The notes under the pieces were generated by a model that was not told the DNA's origin, did not search any database, and saw only the letters and a list, made by a program, of their open reading frames with translations. Shown here piece after piece: positions 8,063-17,546 of a DNA stretch of 64,000 nucleotides; positions within the stretch are counted from its first letter, which is position 1; each line of letters opens with the position of its first letter. The translations under genes and the position numbers were made by a program. Source of the stretch: Paraburkholderia sp. SOS3 (GTDB lineage Bacteria > Pseudomonadota > Gammaproteobacteria > Burkholderiales > Burkholderiaceae); assembly GCF_001922345.1 (NCBI RefSeq), contig NZ_CP018812.1, positions 1,302,001-1,366,000 of the forward strand. The letters run 5' to 3'.

Positions 8063-8938
8063 TCAATGTCCGCGCGCGCGCCCCGGCTGCGTGGACGCCG
8101 GCGACGGCGCGACGGACGACGAAGCGCCGCGTGCCGGCGTTGCGCTTTCGTCGACCGAATGCATGATCGTAAGAAGCAGAACGAAGTCGCGGTCGGGATC
8201 GGACATCGACAGGATCGCATGCAAGGTCACGCGCGTCGCCCAGCATGCGTCGCTCGGTGTCGCCCGAGATGGATTGGATACGTAGTTTTCGAAACGCGAC
8301 ATATCGTATGTGTTCCCGCCGAGCTGGACAAAGAGCGCGCGCGCGAGATGATGTTGCGCTGATGCATACTGCGCACCTGTCGGCAGAATGACCGGGCGAT
8401 TGAGCGCATCGCTCTCCAGCACCTTCGAAAGCAGTTCGAAGTATTGCGCGACATCCGCTTCCGGCATCTCGCGCAGCGTGACCCGCGCCATGACATCGCT
8501 CAGGTTGGTCAAGCCGAAGCAATTGACCGGCACGAGTTCGTCGAGAAACTTCGTCATCAGCGCAACGTAGCTGAGCCTGTCTGCGGCGGAAAGCCGTACG
8601 AGCCCGTTTGTCATGACGATTTCGCGCGCCTGCGGATCGAGAAACAGTCGCCCGATACCGTTTGCGCCGCCCGGGATCGCCGATGCGATAAGCGGATCTT
8701 GCCGGATCCTGTCGGTCCACGCGTGCACGATGCGTGCCTTGTTCGAGCCGGGATCGACACCCTGGGCGCGAAACATCTGATCCCAGAAGCGCTGCTCCGG
8801 CCGGGGCGACAGCGTCGGAAGGGCCGCATCCTCCGGCAACTGCACGGTGTCCCGGTTGTAGCGCAGCGTCGCGTCGGCCGACGTTGCGGTAACGAGCGCA
8901 ACGAGCATTGAGATGAGGCAGCCGGCGAACCTGATCAT
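8063..8938 (-). CDS. Exported hypothetical protein
   Basis: 291 residues from ATG 8938. The N-terminus MIRFAGCLISMLVALVTATSADA is a Sec signal peptide. The mature protein is largely alpha-helical by composition, with single cysteines in VNCFGL and DACWATR, and no motif I can name. It is the last of three same-strand genes whose first two encode the DUF3300 and DUF2950 proteins, with a gap of 91 bases to DUF2950, so co-expression and a shared envelope role are likely. The frame is open upstream to 9040, but that extension overlaps the DUF2950 gene and would bury the signal peptide. Confidence 0.72.
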   Translation of the reverse strand: MIRFAGCLISMLVALVTATSADATLRYNRDTVQLPEDAALPTLSPRPEQRFWDQMFRAQGVDPGSNKARIVHAWTDRIRQDPLIASAIPGGANGIGRLFLDPQAREIVMTNGLVRLSAADRLSYVALMTKFLDELVPVNCFGLTNLSDVMARVTLREMPEADVAQYFELLSKVLESDALNRPVILPTGAQYASAQHHLARALFVQLGGNTYDMSRFENYVSNPSRATPSDACWATRVTLHAILSMSDPDRDFVLLLTIMHSVDESATPARGASSSVAPSPASTQPGRARGH

Positions 8939-9029
8939 GGGTTGCCTACTCGAAGCGTGCGAGGCGGCGTAGAGGTGTAGGGGCGTGAAGGCGTAGCGAG
9001 CTGGACGGACTGTCCACGCATCGGTCGAA

Positions 9030-9953
9030 TCAAGGTGCAACTTTGCTCCAGCCTGGCCCGGGGTCGAACGACTTCATCGCGCTGGCAGTGGCTGCGCTGT
9101 CCGGGCCGAGGTCGCGTTCGTAGACCTGTCCAGCATGACTCACCATGAACGTCTTGATGCCGGTGTCGTCGTATCGTACGGGCCACGCGATAACTGCGAA
9201 GCCGCCGAATAGCCGGCCATGCGTGAGGTAGTCATAGGCGCCGCCCGGCGCATGCGGACCTTGCGACGTCAGAAGCTTGTAGTGGTAGCCATAGTACGAG
9301 CTTCTCTCCGCACTGCGGGAACCCGCCTTCATAAACGCCGGCCCGAGCGGGCTTGGCGGTTCGCCCGGCTGTGTGGGCCAGTACAGGCCGTCCTGCTTGC
9401 CCGGCGAACTCGACAGTTTCGATGCATAGGCGAGCAGGCCGTCGCCGTCATGATCGGTCGTTGCATACTCGCGCTGCGCGTCGTAGACGGCGAGCAACGC
9501 CTGAATGACCGCAAGCTCATTGCGGCCGATCCGCCGTACGCGCATTTCCTCGACGCCCGCGCGCGTATCGAAGTGCCACCCTTGCGCGGCTTTCACGAGC
9601 GGAACAGGGAAGGTCCAGCCGTCGTTGCCGACTGCAATGCGCGCATGTGTCGCATCGATCGTCTGGACCGTATGCGATATGTGCCATTCGTCGATGAAGC
9701 GGCTGCGCACTTCCGCGCCGACCGGCGGAATCAGCTGGCGAAAGTCGCGGCCGAAGATCGATTGCAGCGAACTCTCGCGGTTGTCGATGACCGCATCGCC
9801 AAATGCATTCATCGCCGCTTCCGGACTACTGAAGGTTTTCTGCGCGTGTGCGGCCGATATCGTCACGGCGCCGAACACGCATGCGGCAGTGAATACGCGA
9901 AGCACGCCCGCAAGCGTCTCGCGCAGCAGGCCGAACCCTGACCGTAGCTTCAT
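9030..9953 (-). CDS. DUF2950-family exported protein
   Basis: 307 residues from ATG 9953. The signal peptide spans residues 1-37 and ends ISAAHAQ. The mature part shows the DUF2950 pattern: FSSPEAAMNAFGDAV, then a segment IGRNELAVIQALLAVYDAQREYA, a DHDGDG loop (possible Ca-binding look), a DGLYWP motif, and near the end GFAVIAWPVRYDDTGIKTF. The function of the family is unknown. It starts 10 bases after the DUF3300 stop, and the two families are regularly encoded as a pair. A longer frame running upstream to 10808 is an out-of-frame shadow of the DUF3300 gene. Confidence 0.9.
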   Translation of the reverse strand: MKLRSGFGLLRETLAGVLRVFTAACVFGAVTISAAHAQKTFSSPEAAMNAFGDAVIDNRESSLQSIFGRDFRQLIPPVGAEVRSRFIDEWHISHTVQTIDATHARIAVGNDGWTFPVPLVKAAQGWHFDTRAGVEEMRVRRIGRNELAVIQALLAVYDAQREYATTDHDGDGLLAYASKLSSSPGKQDGLYWPTQPGEPPSPLGPAFMKAGSRSAERSSYYGYHYKLLTSQGPHAPGGAYDYLTHGRLFGGFAVIAWPVRYDDTGIKTFMVSHAGQVYERDLGPDSAATASAMKSFDPGPGWSKVAP

Positions 9954-9963
9954 GCTTTGTCTC

Positions 9964-11430
9964 CTAGCGCCTGCCTCCGCCTCGCATTCCGCCGCCACCG
10001 CGCATTCCGCCGCCACCGCTCGGACGGTTGAATCCGGAACTCTGCATGCTCGAACGCCCGCGATCGGCGCTGCGCTGCGCAGAGCCGCCGCCAACGCCTT
10101 GGAAGGCGCTGTCGCGCCCGCTGCCGCCACCACCGAAACTGCCGCCGCCGCCGGCCTGATCGCTTGCGCGGCTGACGTTGCCGGGGCCCGCGTTGCTGCG
10201 ATTCTGGATGCCGCCGCGCTCGCCGAGGCTCGAGTTGTCCGCGACCGATGCGCGGCTGTTGCGTCCGCCTGCCCGGTCCACGGTCGATGTGCGATTGCCT
10301 GTGCCTGCGCCGCCGCGATCAGCCGTGCTCGCGCGATTGCCTGCGCCCGCGCCGCTGCGGTCGGCGGCCGCCGCACGGTTGCCCGCTCCGGCGCGCTCGG
10401 CGGCGTTCGCGCGCTGGCTCGCAGCGTTATCGCGACCGCGAAAATCATTTCGCGCCTCGGCTCCTGGCACATTGCCCGCGTATTTGTTGCGAGTCGCGTT
10501 GTCGCGATACGCGACGCCCTGACGATGGCTCGCGTCATGCTGCCAGCGGTTGCCGTTGCCTTGTACCTTGGTTCGGTCGAAGTTGCGGTCGATATTGGCG
10601 GCCTTGTTGACGTTGATATTGACGTCGCCGCCGCCCCAGTTGCAGTTGCTGAAAATCGCGCCCGCGGCGGCGAGGCCGATGCCCCATGCAAAGCCGGTCG
10701 CGAGCGCCGCGCCTGGATAATAGGCGGGCGGCGGCGGCCAGTAGTATGGCGGATACGTTGGATAGCTCCACGCGCCATAGACGACCGTCGGATTGTAGGC
10801 CGGCACATAGATCACCTGCGGATCGGCCGGCTCGATGCGCACGATGCTTTGTCCGCCGCTCTGGGCCGGCGGGTCGACGACCACATTCTGCTGTTCGGTC
10901 GACTTGAGGTTGCCGGCATCCTTCGCCCGCGCGCGCAAGCGCTGGATAGCGGCAAATACGTCTTTTTCCTGCGCGAGGAATGCGTCGCCGAGTTTCTGCG
11001 TCCAGTCGAGCTTATCGTTCATCGGCTCGAGAATTTGCGGAAACGCAACGAGCGACTTCACGCTGACGTCCCACGGTTGATTCTCGACGGCCTTGATCGC
11101 GGCGTCGCCCTTCAGTTTAGGGTTCGCTTTGACCCAGCGCGCGGCATGCACGATCTCGAGCGGATAGGTCGAGGCCATCAGCACCTGAGATAGTACGGAG
11201 TCCGGGTAAAGAGCGATCGGCGCGACCAGTGCTTCGATTTCTTCAGGTTTGAAAGGGGCAGGCTGTGCGGTTTGTGCCGGCGGAGCCGGTGATGCCGGTT
11301 CGGCGGGCAGCGCCGGTGGCTGCCCGGCGGGCGGGGGCGTTTGTGCACATACGATACCCGCTGCTGTCGTCAGCGTGACGAACAGCCACATGTGCACGGC
11401 TCTGATCCGTCGTCCGGTATGCGAGGACAT
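9964..11430 (-). CDS. DUF3300-family exported protein with Gly/Arg-rich tail
   Basis: 488 residues from ATG 11430, fixed by an AGGAG 5 bases upstream. After a signal peptide (cleaved near VCAQ) and a Pro/Ala linker comes the DUF3300 core, roughly residues 55-260: LVAPIALYPDSVLSQVLMAS, VIYVPAYNPTVVYGAW and a Tyr/Pro-rich YPPYYWPPPP stretch. Residues 300-488 are a low-complexity tail of Asn, Arg, Ser, Ala and Gly, ending GGGMRGGGGMRGGGRR. The core may associate with the outer membrane or peptidoglycan; no activity is established. First gene of the probable DUF3300-DUF2950-hypothetical operon. Confidence 0.92.
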   Translation of the reverse strand: MSSHTGRRIRAVHMWLFVTLTTAAGIVCAQTPPPAGQPPALPAEPASPAPPAQTAQPAPFKPEEIEALVAPIALYPDSVLSQVLMASTYPLEIVHAARWVKANPKLKGDAAIKAVENQPWDVSVKSLVAFPQILEPMNDKLDWTQKLGDAFLAQEKDVFAAIQRLRARAKDAGNLKSTEQQNVVVDPPAQSGGQSIVRIEPADPQVIYVPAYNPTVVYGAWSYPTYPPYYWPPPPAYYPGAALATGFAWGIGLAAAGAIFSNCNWGGGDVNINVNKAANIDRNFDRTKVQGNGNRWQHDASHRQGVAYRDNATRNKYAGNVPGAEARNDFRGRDNAASQRANAAERAGAGNRAAAADRSGAGAGNRASTADRGGAGTGNRTSTVDRAGGRNSRASVADNSSLGERGGIQNRSNAGPGNVSRASDQAGGGGSFGGGGSGRDSAFQGVGGGSAQRSADRGRSSMQSSGFNRPSGGGGMRGGGGMRGGGRR

Positions 11431-11556
11431 TGCCGCTCCTCGTGGGGCGTCAACCCGATTTGATGTTAGGTCATTCACAGCCGTTTTGTGATGCGTTGAA
11501 ACACGGAACAGCGCATTATCCGTGCGCGATCGTCCACCGCGATGCGCGCGCAGGTT

Positions 11557-11955
11557 CTATCTTGGCGTACAGGCGCCGAACATCACATAGGTGTGGTCGC
11601 GGTTCGCGATCGTCGAGGTCATTTCGCCGGTCGTCGAATCGAGCACGAGCGTCCACGCGAAGCCGAGTTCCTTGCCTTGCATGAGAATCTGATCAGGCGT
11701 TTTTTCCATCGATTCGATCGGCGTCGCGCGCGACGTTCCCTGAATCGTCTTCTTTTCGAAGTCGATGCGCATGAATTGCGGCAAGCCGAAATCGGCCGGC
11801 AAAGCGCGCTCGCAGATCTCGCCGGGATCGCACGAATGCGCATCGACCGTTGCGCAGATAAGCGGGGTTTTGCCGTCGAAGTCGGCGGCGGTGCCCGCTA
11901 GCGGCAATAGCACACAGGCTACGGCGCATGAGATTGCGGTGAGTGTCGTTTTCAC
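11557..11955 (-). CDS. Small exported hypothetical protein
   Basis: 132 residues from a GTG at 11955, with GGAG about 8 bases upstream. The N-terminus reads MKTTLTAISCAVACVLLPLA, a signal peptide ending near GTA-AD. The mature part has a CATVDAHSCDPGEICE cluster with three cysteines and ends in FGACTPR, so disulfides in the periplasm are likely. The end, with DSTTGEMTSTIANRDHTYVMFG, looks like a beta-sandwich edge. No family recognised. It lies 126 bases upstream of the DUF3300 gene on the same strand. The longer open frame to 12165 has no signal and is not favoured. Confidence 0.68.
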   Translation of the reverse strand: MKTTLTAISCAVACVLLPLAGTAADFDGKTPLICATVDAHSCDPGEICERALPADFGLPQFMRIDFEKKTIQGTSRATPIESMEKTPDQILMQGKELGFAWTLVLDSTTGEMTSTIANRDHTYVMFGACTPR

Positions 11956-12229
11956 GGTGTCAGCTCCGTAGCGCCGCAGCGCTAGTCGATCGTATAGCCT
12001 CGTCCGCTCATACGCGCCGAAATAGCACGATTGTATGTAGCCACGTGCTGCGACCATCGGTATGGACGGTTCGCCGAAGCGGTGGCCGTTTGCCTCCTCA
12101 CCTGAGTATTGGACGCGGACGTAGTAAACGATATTGGACCTTGATCCAATAGCAGATCGCTGCACCGGTGTACTAAGCTGAACCGGCTATGGAAGAATCG
12201 CTCAAGGCCCGACGGCGTTAGAGGTATTC

Positions 12230-12448
12230 ATGAAGAAATCCGAGAGACGTGTGGCTATCGCGCTGGTAGGCGTGGCGATCTGGCTCGGCGGACTTTATGC
12301 AGCGATTCACGGACTGGTTTTCGACAAGACGATGGAATTCCGCTACGGGGCACTTGCGATTTTCGTCGGGGTGGCGATAGCGGTGATCGCGATGAACCTG
12401 ATATCGCTTCGAAGATCGAACGACAAGAAAGAAAAGAGCGTGCCGTGA
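12230..12448 (+). CDS. Small two-helix inner-membrane protein
   Basis: 72 residues with two predicted helices at about 9-28 and 41-60, flanked by Lys/Arg-rich ends (MKKSERR and RRSNDKKEKS). GAGG at 12217-12220 supports the start. Both ends should face the cytoplasm. No family recognised; such small membrane proteins are common in Burkholderiaceae. It stands alone between the exported-protein cluster (divergent) and glgP. Confidence 0.7.
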   Translation: MKKSERRVAIALVGVAIWLGGLYAAIHGLVFDKTMEFRYGALAIFVGVAIAVIAMNLISLRRSNDKKEKSVP

Positions 12449-12637
12449 CAGCAACACCGCGACAATGCCGTATAAGCGCCTTACGGCATAAACTCAAGAA
12501 GCAGTTCGTTGTACGCGCAACGCTGCATATTCAGTGTGCATCGGCATGCCGATGCGCGCGGTATTTTCCTGCGCAATTTCATCTGATCCTGCCGGCGCAC
12601 AGGCGGCACGCACGCAAAACGACGACAGGGACAGCCC

Positions 12638-15139
12638 ATGGACGACGCAGCAGCCATCACCCCGACGCCAGGTGCGGAACCGGCCCGCAGCGGTCTTGGC
12701 GTCGAAGCACTGCGGCGCGATATTGTCGATAACCTGATCTGTCTGCAGGCCCGGTACCCGGAAATCGCCACGCCGCAGGACTGGTACATGGCGCTTGCGT
12801 ACTCCGTGCGCGACCGGATGATGACGCGCGGCGTCGCAACCGGGCACGCCTATGTGATGCGCAATGCGAAAGTTGCCTGCTATCTGTCGGCGGAGTTTCT
12901 GATCGGTCCGCAGCTCGGTAACAACCTGATCAACCTCGGCATCGAGAGCAATGTGCGCGACGCGCTGCGACCGCTTGGCGTCGACCTCGACACGCTGCTT
13001 GCGATCGAGGAGGAGCCGGGCCTCGGCAACGGCGGGCTGGGACGCCTTGCCGCCTGTTACATGGACTCGCTGTCCACGCTCGAAATTCCGGCTATCGGTT
13101 ACGGCATCCGCTACGAGTTCGGCATATTCGATCAGGAAATCCGCGATGGCTGGCAGGTGGAAGTGACCGACAAGTGGCTGCAGAAGGGCAACCCGTGGGA
13201 GATTTCGCGGCCGGAAATCGCCTTCTATGTGAATTTTGGCGGCCGGACAGAAAGTTCAACCGACGAAGAAGGACGCTTTCGCGTGCGCTGGATTCCGGGG
13301 TACACGGTCAAGGGTGTCGCGTGCGATACGCCGCTGCCCGGCTATCGCGTGAATACGTGCAACGTATTGCGGCTCTGGAAGAGCGAAGCGGTCGAATCGT
13401 TCGATCTGCAGGATTTCAACGCCGGCGACTACTACGAGGCCGTGCACGAGAAGGTGAAATCGGAAACGCTGTCGAAGGTGCTCTATCCGAACGACGAGCC
13501 TGAAGCGGGCAAGCGTTTGCGTCTCGCGCAGCAGTATTTCTTCGTTTCGTGTTCGCTGCAGGACATGCTGCGCCTGCTTGCGCTCAAGGGCGAGCCCGTC
13601 GGCCGCTTCGCGTACCTGTTTAGCGCGCAGCTGAACGATACGCATCCGTCGATCGCGGTCGCTGAACTGATGCGCCTGCTCGTCGACGAAAAGCGAATGT
13701 CGTGGGACGACGCGTGGGATATCACACGCCACACATTCGCCTATACGAACCACACGCTATTGCCCGAAGCACTCGAAACCTGGGGCTTGCCGCTTTTTCA
13801 AAGCTTGCTGCCGAGGCCGCTCGAGATCGTCTACGAGATCAATCGCCGCTTTCTCGATGAAGTGCGGCACCGCTACCCCGGCGATGACGCCCGCCTTGCG
13901 CGCATGTCGCTGATCGACGAGAGCGGTGCGAAGCACGTGCGCATGGCACATCTGGCGACCGTCGGCAGCCATGCGGTCAATGGTGTTGCTGCGCTGCATT
14001 CGAAGCTGCTCGAAGAGACGGTATTGCGCGATTTTGCCGGGTTCTGGCCCGAGCGCTTCCATAACGTGACCAACGGCGTGACGCCGCGGCGCTTCGTGAT
14101 GCTCGGCAATCCGGGGCTTGCGGCGCTGCTCGGCGAAGCAGTCGGCGACCGGTGGGCGACCGACCTCGCGAAGCTGCGCAAGCTCGACGAATATGCGGAC
14201 GATCCTGCGTTCCAGGATCGCTGGCGCCGCGTCAAACGGGCAAACAAGGAATTGCTCGCGGCGAATATGCGCAGCGCGACGGGCATTGCCGTCGATCCGG
14301 CCGCGCTGTTCGATATCCAGGTAAAGCGCATTCACGAGTACAAGCGGCAGCATCTGAACGTGCTTTACATCGTCACGCTATACGAACGGCTGCGGCGCGA
14401 TCTGCATCTCGATGTGCCGCCACGTTGCTTCGTGTTCGGCGGCAAGGCGGCGCCGGGCTACGCCATGGCGAAGCTGATCATTCGCCTGATCAACGGCGTG
14501 GCGGAAGTGGTGAACAACGATCCGGTAATCAAAGGGCGGCTCAAGGTGGTGTTCTTTCCGGATTTCAATGTGAAGAACGCGCAGTTCATTTATCCGGCCG
14601 CGGACCTGTCGGAGCAGATTTCGACGGCCGGCAAGGAAGCGTCGGGCACCGGCAATATGAAGTTCATGATGAACGGCGCGCTGACGATCGGTACGCTCGA
14701 CGGTGCGAACGTCGAGATCCGCGAGGAAGTCGGCGACGAGAACTTTTTCCTGTTCGGTTTGACGGCGGACCAGGTGGAGCGGGTAAAACGCGAGGGCTAC
14801 CGGCCTGCCGATTACGTGCGCGATAACGATGAATTGCGCGGCGTGATCGAGATGATCGGCAGCGGACATTTTTCGCGTGGCGATCGCGAGATGTTCCGGC
14901 CGCTCGTCGATAACCTGCTCGACCACGATCCGTTTCTCGTGCTCGCCGACTATGCCGCTTATGTCGCTCGCCAGCAGGACGTCAGCGCTGCGTGGCAGGA
15001 CACGCGGCGCTGGAACCGCATGTCGATTTTCAATACTGCGCGATCGGGGAAGTTTTCCTCCGATCGCGCCGTTCGCGAATACTGCGAGCGGATCTGGAAG
15101 ATCGAGCCGGTAAGGATTGCCCTTGAGCGAAGGCGCTAA
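12638..15139 (+). CDS. glgP: Glycogen/alpha-glucan phosphorylase
   Basis: 833 residues, the usual length. The enzyme phosphorolyses alpha-1,4-glucan to glucose-1-phosphate with pyridoxal phosphate. Seen in the sequence: the N-terminal YLSAEFLIG and EEEPGLGNGGLGRLAACY motifs, the HLATVGSHAVNGVA segment, the VKRIHEYKRQHLN motif, and the PLP-site signature EASGTGNMKFMMNGAL with the cofactor Lys at about residue 675. Start at ATG 12638 with AGGGAC upstream. It is alone here; no glgB, glgX or glgA lies next to it. A hairpin follows the stop. Cytoplasmic; supplies carbon from reserve glucan. Confidence 0.97.
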   Translation: MDDAAAITPTPGAEPARSGLGVEALRRDIVDNLICLQARYPEIATPQDWYMALAYSVRDRMMTRGVATGHAYVMRNAKVACYLSAEFLIGPQLGNNLINLGIESNVRDALRPLGVDLDTLLAIEEEPGLGNGGLGRLAACYMDSLSTLEIPAIGYGIRYEFGIFDQEIRDGWQVEVTDKWLQKGNPWEISRPEIAFYVNFGGRTESSTDEEGRFRVRWIPGYTVKGVACDTPLPGYRVNTCNVLRLWKSEAVESFDLQDFNAGDYYEAVHEKVKSETLSKVLYPNDEPEAGKRLRLAQQYFFVSCSLQDMLRLLALKGEPVGRFAYLFSAQLNDTHPSIAVAELMRLLVDEKRMSWDDAWDITRHTFAYTNHTLLPEALETWGLPLFQSLLPRPLEIVYEINRRFLDEVRHRYPGDDARLARMSLIDESGAKHVRMAHLATVGSHAVNGVAALHSKLLEETVLRDFAGFWPERFHNVTNGVTPRRFVMLGNPGLAALLGEAVGDRWATDLAKLRKLDEYADDPAFQDRWRRVKRANKELLAANMRSATGIAVDPAALFDIQVKRIHEYKRQHLNVLYIVTLYERLRRDLHLDVPPRCFVFGGKAAPGYAMAKLIIRLINGVAEVVNNDPVIKGRLKVVFFPDFNVKNAQFIYPAADLSEQISTAGKEASGTGNMKFMMNGALTIGTLDGANVEIREEVGDENFFLFGLTADQVERVKREGYRPADYVRDNDELRGVIEMIGSGHFSRGDREMFRPLVDNLLDHDPFLVLADYAAYVARQQDVSAAWQDTRRWNRMSIFNTARSGKFSSDRAVREYCERIWKIEPVRIALERRR

Positions 15140-15145
15140 AACACG

Positions 15146-15176
15146 ACCGGCGCACGTCCACGCGGCGCGCGCCGGT
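15146..15176 (+). terminator. Probable terminator hairpin of glgP
   Basis: An 8-bp GC-rich inverted repeat (ACCGGCGC at 15146-15153, GCGCCGGT at 15169-15176) begins 6 bases after the glgP stop and is followed, after a few bases, by a short ATTTT run. Plausible intrinsic terminator with a weak U-tract. Confidence 0.45.
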
Positions 15177-15361
15177 TCACGATTTTCCGCCGGGCGCGAC
15201 GGCGCTGCACCAAGGGGGCAATTTCTGAATGGGCGGGTAGGGTATGACCTGACCGGTATCGAATACATCGCGGGCGTTGCAAGGCATAGGTGCTTTCCAT
15301 TGCAGACCCCTTTTGAGCGACTCCTTAAACTTCTACGGACAACGATAGACGTAGAGGTTCC

Positions 15362-16261
15362 ATGACCCTTCAGCAACTGGAGACGTTTTTCTGGACCGTC
15401 AAGCTCGGCAGCTTCGGCGCAGCCGCCGAGCGTCTGTACGCGACGCAATCGGCAGTCTCGATGCGCGTGCGCGAACTCGAGCGCGCGCTTGGCGTCGAGC
15501 TCTTCGACCGGACCCATCGCACGGCGCGCCTGACGCCGAAAGGCCGCGAACTGATGGACTATGCGAGCCGGATCCTCGATCTGTCGACCGAACTCGAGCA
15601 CCGCATCGGCGCACCCGAAGCGGTGTCGGGCGTCGTGCGCTTCGGCGTGGCCGAGGTCGTAACGACCACCTGGCTGCCGCGGCTCATCACCGTCATTGCA
15701 GAGCGCTATCCGAACGTGCGGCTCGAGATCGAAGAGGCGCTGACCGCGGAATTGATGGCAAGTCTGCGCCTCGCGGAACTCGAACTCGTGCTTGCGCCGG
15801 GGCATACGCGCACGCCCGATCTATCGACGCTGTCGCTTGGCGTGGTCGACTTTCAATGGATGGCGAACCCCGCGCTGGGTCTTGGCGACCGGACGTATTG
15901 CCCTCGCGAGCTGGCCGACTATCCGATCATCGGGATGAAGCAGTCGTCGTTTCATTACGCCGCGCTCGAGGACTGGTTCATGAGCGAGCACGCGCGCTGC
16001 CGGTATCTTGCGCGCTGCAAAAGCGTCGCCGTAGCCGCGTCGATGACGATTGCCGGCATGGGCGTGTCGTATCTGCCGGTGCGTTCGTACCGGCAGGAGC
16101 TCGCGCAAGGCAAGCTGGCGATCGTTCATGTAACGAATCCGCTCGAGCCGGTCGAGTTTATTGCGGCTTGTCCAGAGGGTCATTCGTATTCGCTTGCGCG
16201 GGCAATTGCGGAGCTGGCTAGCGAAGTCAGCGATTTCGATCGTGACGACAGCGGCCTATAA
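15362..16261 (+). CDS. LysR-family transcriptional regulator
   Basis: 299 residues. The winged helix-turn-helix occupies about residues 1-60 (LQQLETFFWTVKLGSFGAAAERL, then QSAVSMRVRELERALGVELF and LTPKGRELMDYA). The effector-binding PBP2 domain follows. The gene is upstream of, and co-oriented with, a VanB-type reductase and Rieske oxygenase pair separated by 210 bases, so those are the most likely targets. The inducer would be the oxygenase substrate, unknown here. Confidence 0.9.
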   Translation: MTLQQLETFFWTVKLGSFGAAAERLYATQSAVSMRVRELERALGVELFDRTHRTARLTPKGRELMDYASRILDLSTELEHRIGAPEAVSGVVRFGVAEVVTTTWLPRLITVIAERYPNVRLEIEEALTAELMASLRLAELELVLAPGHTRTPDLSTLSLGVVDFQWMANPALGLGDRTYCPRELADYPIIGMKQSSFHYAALEDWFMSEHARCRYLARCKSVAVAASMTIAGMGVSYLPVRSYRQELAQGKLAIVHVTNPLEPVEFIAACPEGHSYSLARAIAELASEVSDFDRDDSGL

Positions 16262-16331
16262 GCGGGTTCGTCAGGCAAAAGGCACTCGAACTATGCGCGG
16301 CGGCGTGCAATGCTGCGGCGCATAACGAAAG

Positions 16332-16346
16332 ATCAACAATCTTGAT
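16332..16346. promoter_or_regulatory. Possible LysR box upstream of the oxygenase operon
   Basis: ATCAA-N5-TTGAT, a 15-bp dyad with the T-N11-A spacing typical of LysR-type regulators, lies about 125 bases before the reductase start and just after the LysR gene. Suggestive only; short dyads occur by chance. Confidence 0.27.
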
Positions 16347-16471
16347 GCTTTCCCGCGCGAATTACTCGTTTGAGTTCATGCTTTCGCGCGCCTAATCTTT
16401 CCTTCAAGCACAGCGCATGAGCCCCACATCAGGCCTCGCACAGACTGTCGCTGCGAAACAAGGAGGAAGAC

Positions 16472-17506
16472 ATGGAAGCGGTCCTCGCGCGGGAGGAGGC
16501 CCCCGTTTGCGCCGACGAGGCGCGGCACACGAAGCTCGAAGTCCGTCTCAAGTCGATTACGGCGCTCGCCGACGATATCAACGCTTTCGAATTCGTGAGC
16601 GCGGACGGAGGATGGCTGCCCCGGTTCACGGCCGGCTCGCATATCGACGTTTATCTCGCGGGCGGCGTCATACGCCAGTATTCGCTCTGTAACTCGCCGC
16701 AGGAGCGGCATCGCTATGTGGTGGCCGTGCTGCGCGATCCGAAAGGCCGCGGTGGCTCGATTTCGATGCACGACGAACTGCGCGCGGGCCAGAAGCTGCT
16801 GATTTCCCAGCCACGCAATCATTTCGCGCTTTCGGAGACTGCCGGCCGCCACGTTTTTATCGCCGGCGGGATCGGTATCACGCCGGTCATGGCGATGATC
16901 GACGAGGTGCGCCGCCGCGCACAGGCATTCCACCTTCACTATTGCGCGCGCACTGCACAACGCGCTGCGTTTCTCGACGAACTGAAGCCGCTTGTCGAAA
17001 GCGGCCAGGCGTCGGTTCATTTCGATAATGGCGACCCGCGTAACGGCCTCGACCTCGTGTCGACGCTGAGCGGCTACGCGCCCGGTACGCATCTCTACTA
17101 TTGCGGCCCGGGCCCGCTCATGGACGCGATCGAAGCAGCGAGCGCGCACTGGCCGGCCGCGACGCGGCATTGCGAGCGCTTTTCCGCGGGCGCCGCGGCG
17201 AATGCTGCGCGCGTCGACGGCGCCGATAGCGGCGGCGAAACAGACGCTGCGTTCGAGGTCGAACTGCGCCGTTCGCAAAAAACGCTCACCGTGCAACCGG
17301 GCGAGTCGATTGTCGACGTGCTCCGATCCAATGGCGTCGATGTCGATACATCGTGTTGCGAGGGCTATTGCGGTACCTGCATGACGCGCTATCTCGCGGG
17401 CGAACCGGTCCATCGCGACACGGTGCTCGACGACGAAGACCGTGAGGAGTTCGTGATGATCTGCTGTGCGCGCGCGAAGAGCCCGACGCTCGTGCTCGAT
17501 ATCTAA
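16472..17506 (+). CDS. VanB-type oxygenase reductase (FMN, NAD, 2Fe-2S)
   Basis: 344 residues in the phthalate dioxygenase reductase layout. A flavin domain (about 25-125) has RQYSLCNSP, the RxYS flavin motif. An NAD domain (about 125-245) has FIAGGIGITPVMAM and YYCGPGPLMDAI. A C-terminal plant-type ferredoxin has Cys295, Cys300, Cys303 and a final Cys at 331/332. It passes electrons from NADH to a terminal Rieske oxygenase, which is encoded directly downstream. The AAGGAGGAAGAC before ATG 16472 is an excellent ribosome binding site. Likely the first gene of the oxygenase operon. Confidence 0.92.
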   Translation: MEAVLAREEAPVCADEARHTKLEVRLKSITALADDINAFEFVSADGGWLPRFTAGSHIDVYLAGGVIRQYSLCNSPQERHRYVVAVLRDPKGRGGSISMHDELRAGQKLLISQPRNHFALSETAGRHVFIAGGIGITPVMAMIDEVRRRAQAFHLHYCARTAQRAAFLDELKPLVESGQASVHFDNGDPRNGLDLVSTLSGYAPGTHLYYCGPGPLMDAIEAASAHWPAATRHCERFSAGAAANAARVDGADSGGETDAAFEVELRRSQKTLTVQPGESIVDVLRSNGVDVDTSCCEGYCGTCMTRYLAGEPVHRDTVLDDEDREEFVMICCARAKSPTLVLDI

Positions 17507-17546
17507 CAGGCCGGGAATCCCCATTCTTCTGGAGAGGATGCTTGTC

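Noticed and set aside
9954..10808. Upstream continuation of the DUF2950 frame to 10808
   Set aside because: It runs out of frame through the DUF3300 gene and would place the DUF2950 signal peptide in the middle of the protein; the ATG at 9953 is the natural start.
9505..11193. A 562-residue Ala-rich plus-strand frame over the DUF2950/DUF3300 genes
   Set aside because: Low-complexity antisense of the repetitive DUF3300 tail.
12133..12150. ATTGGA-N6-TCCAAT dyad upstream of the small membrane protein
   Set aside because: Only 6-bp arms and no matching divergent regulator; could be chance.
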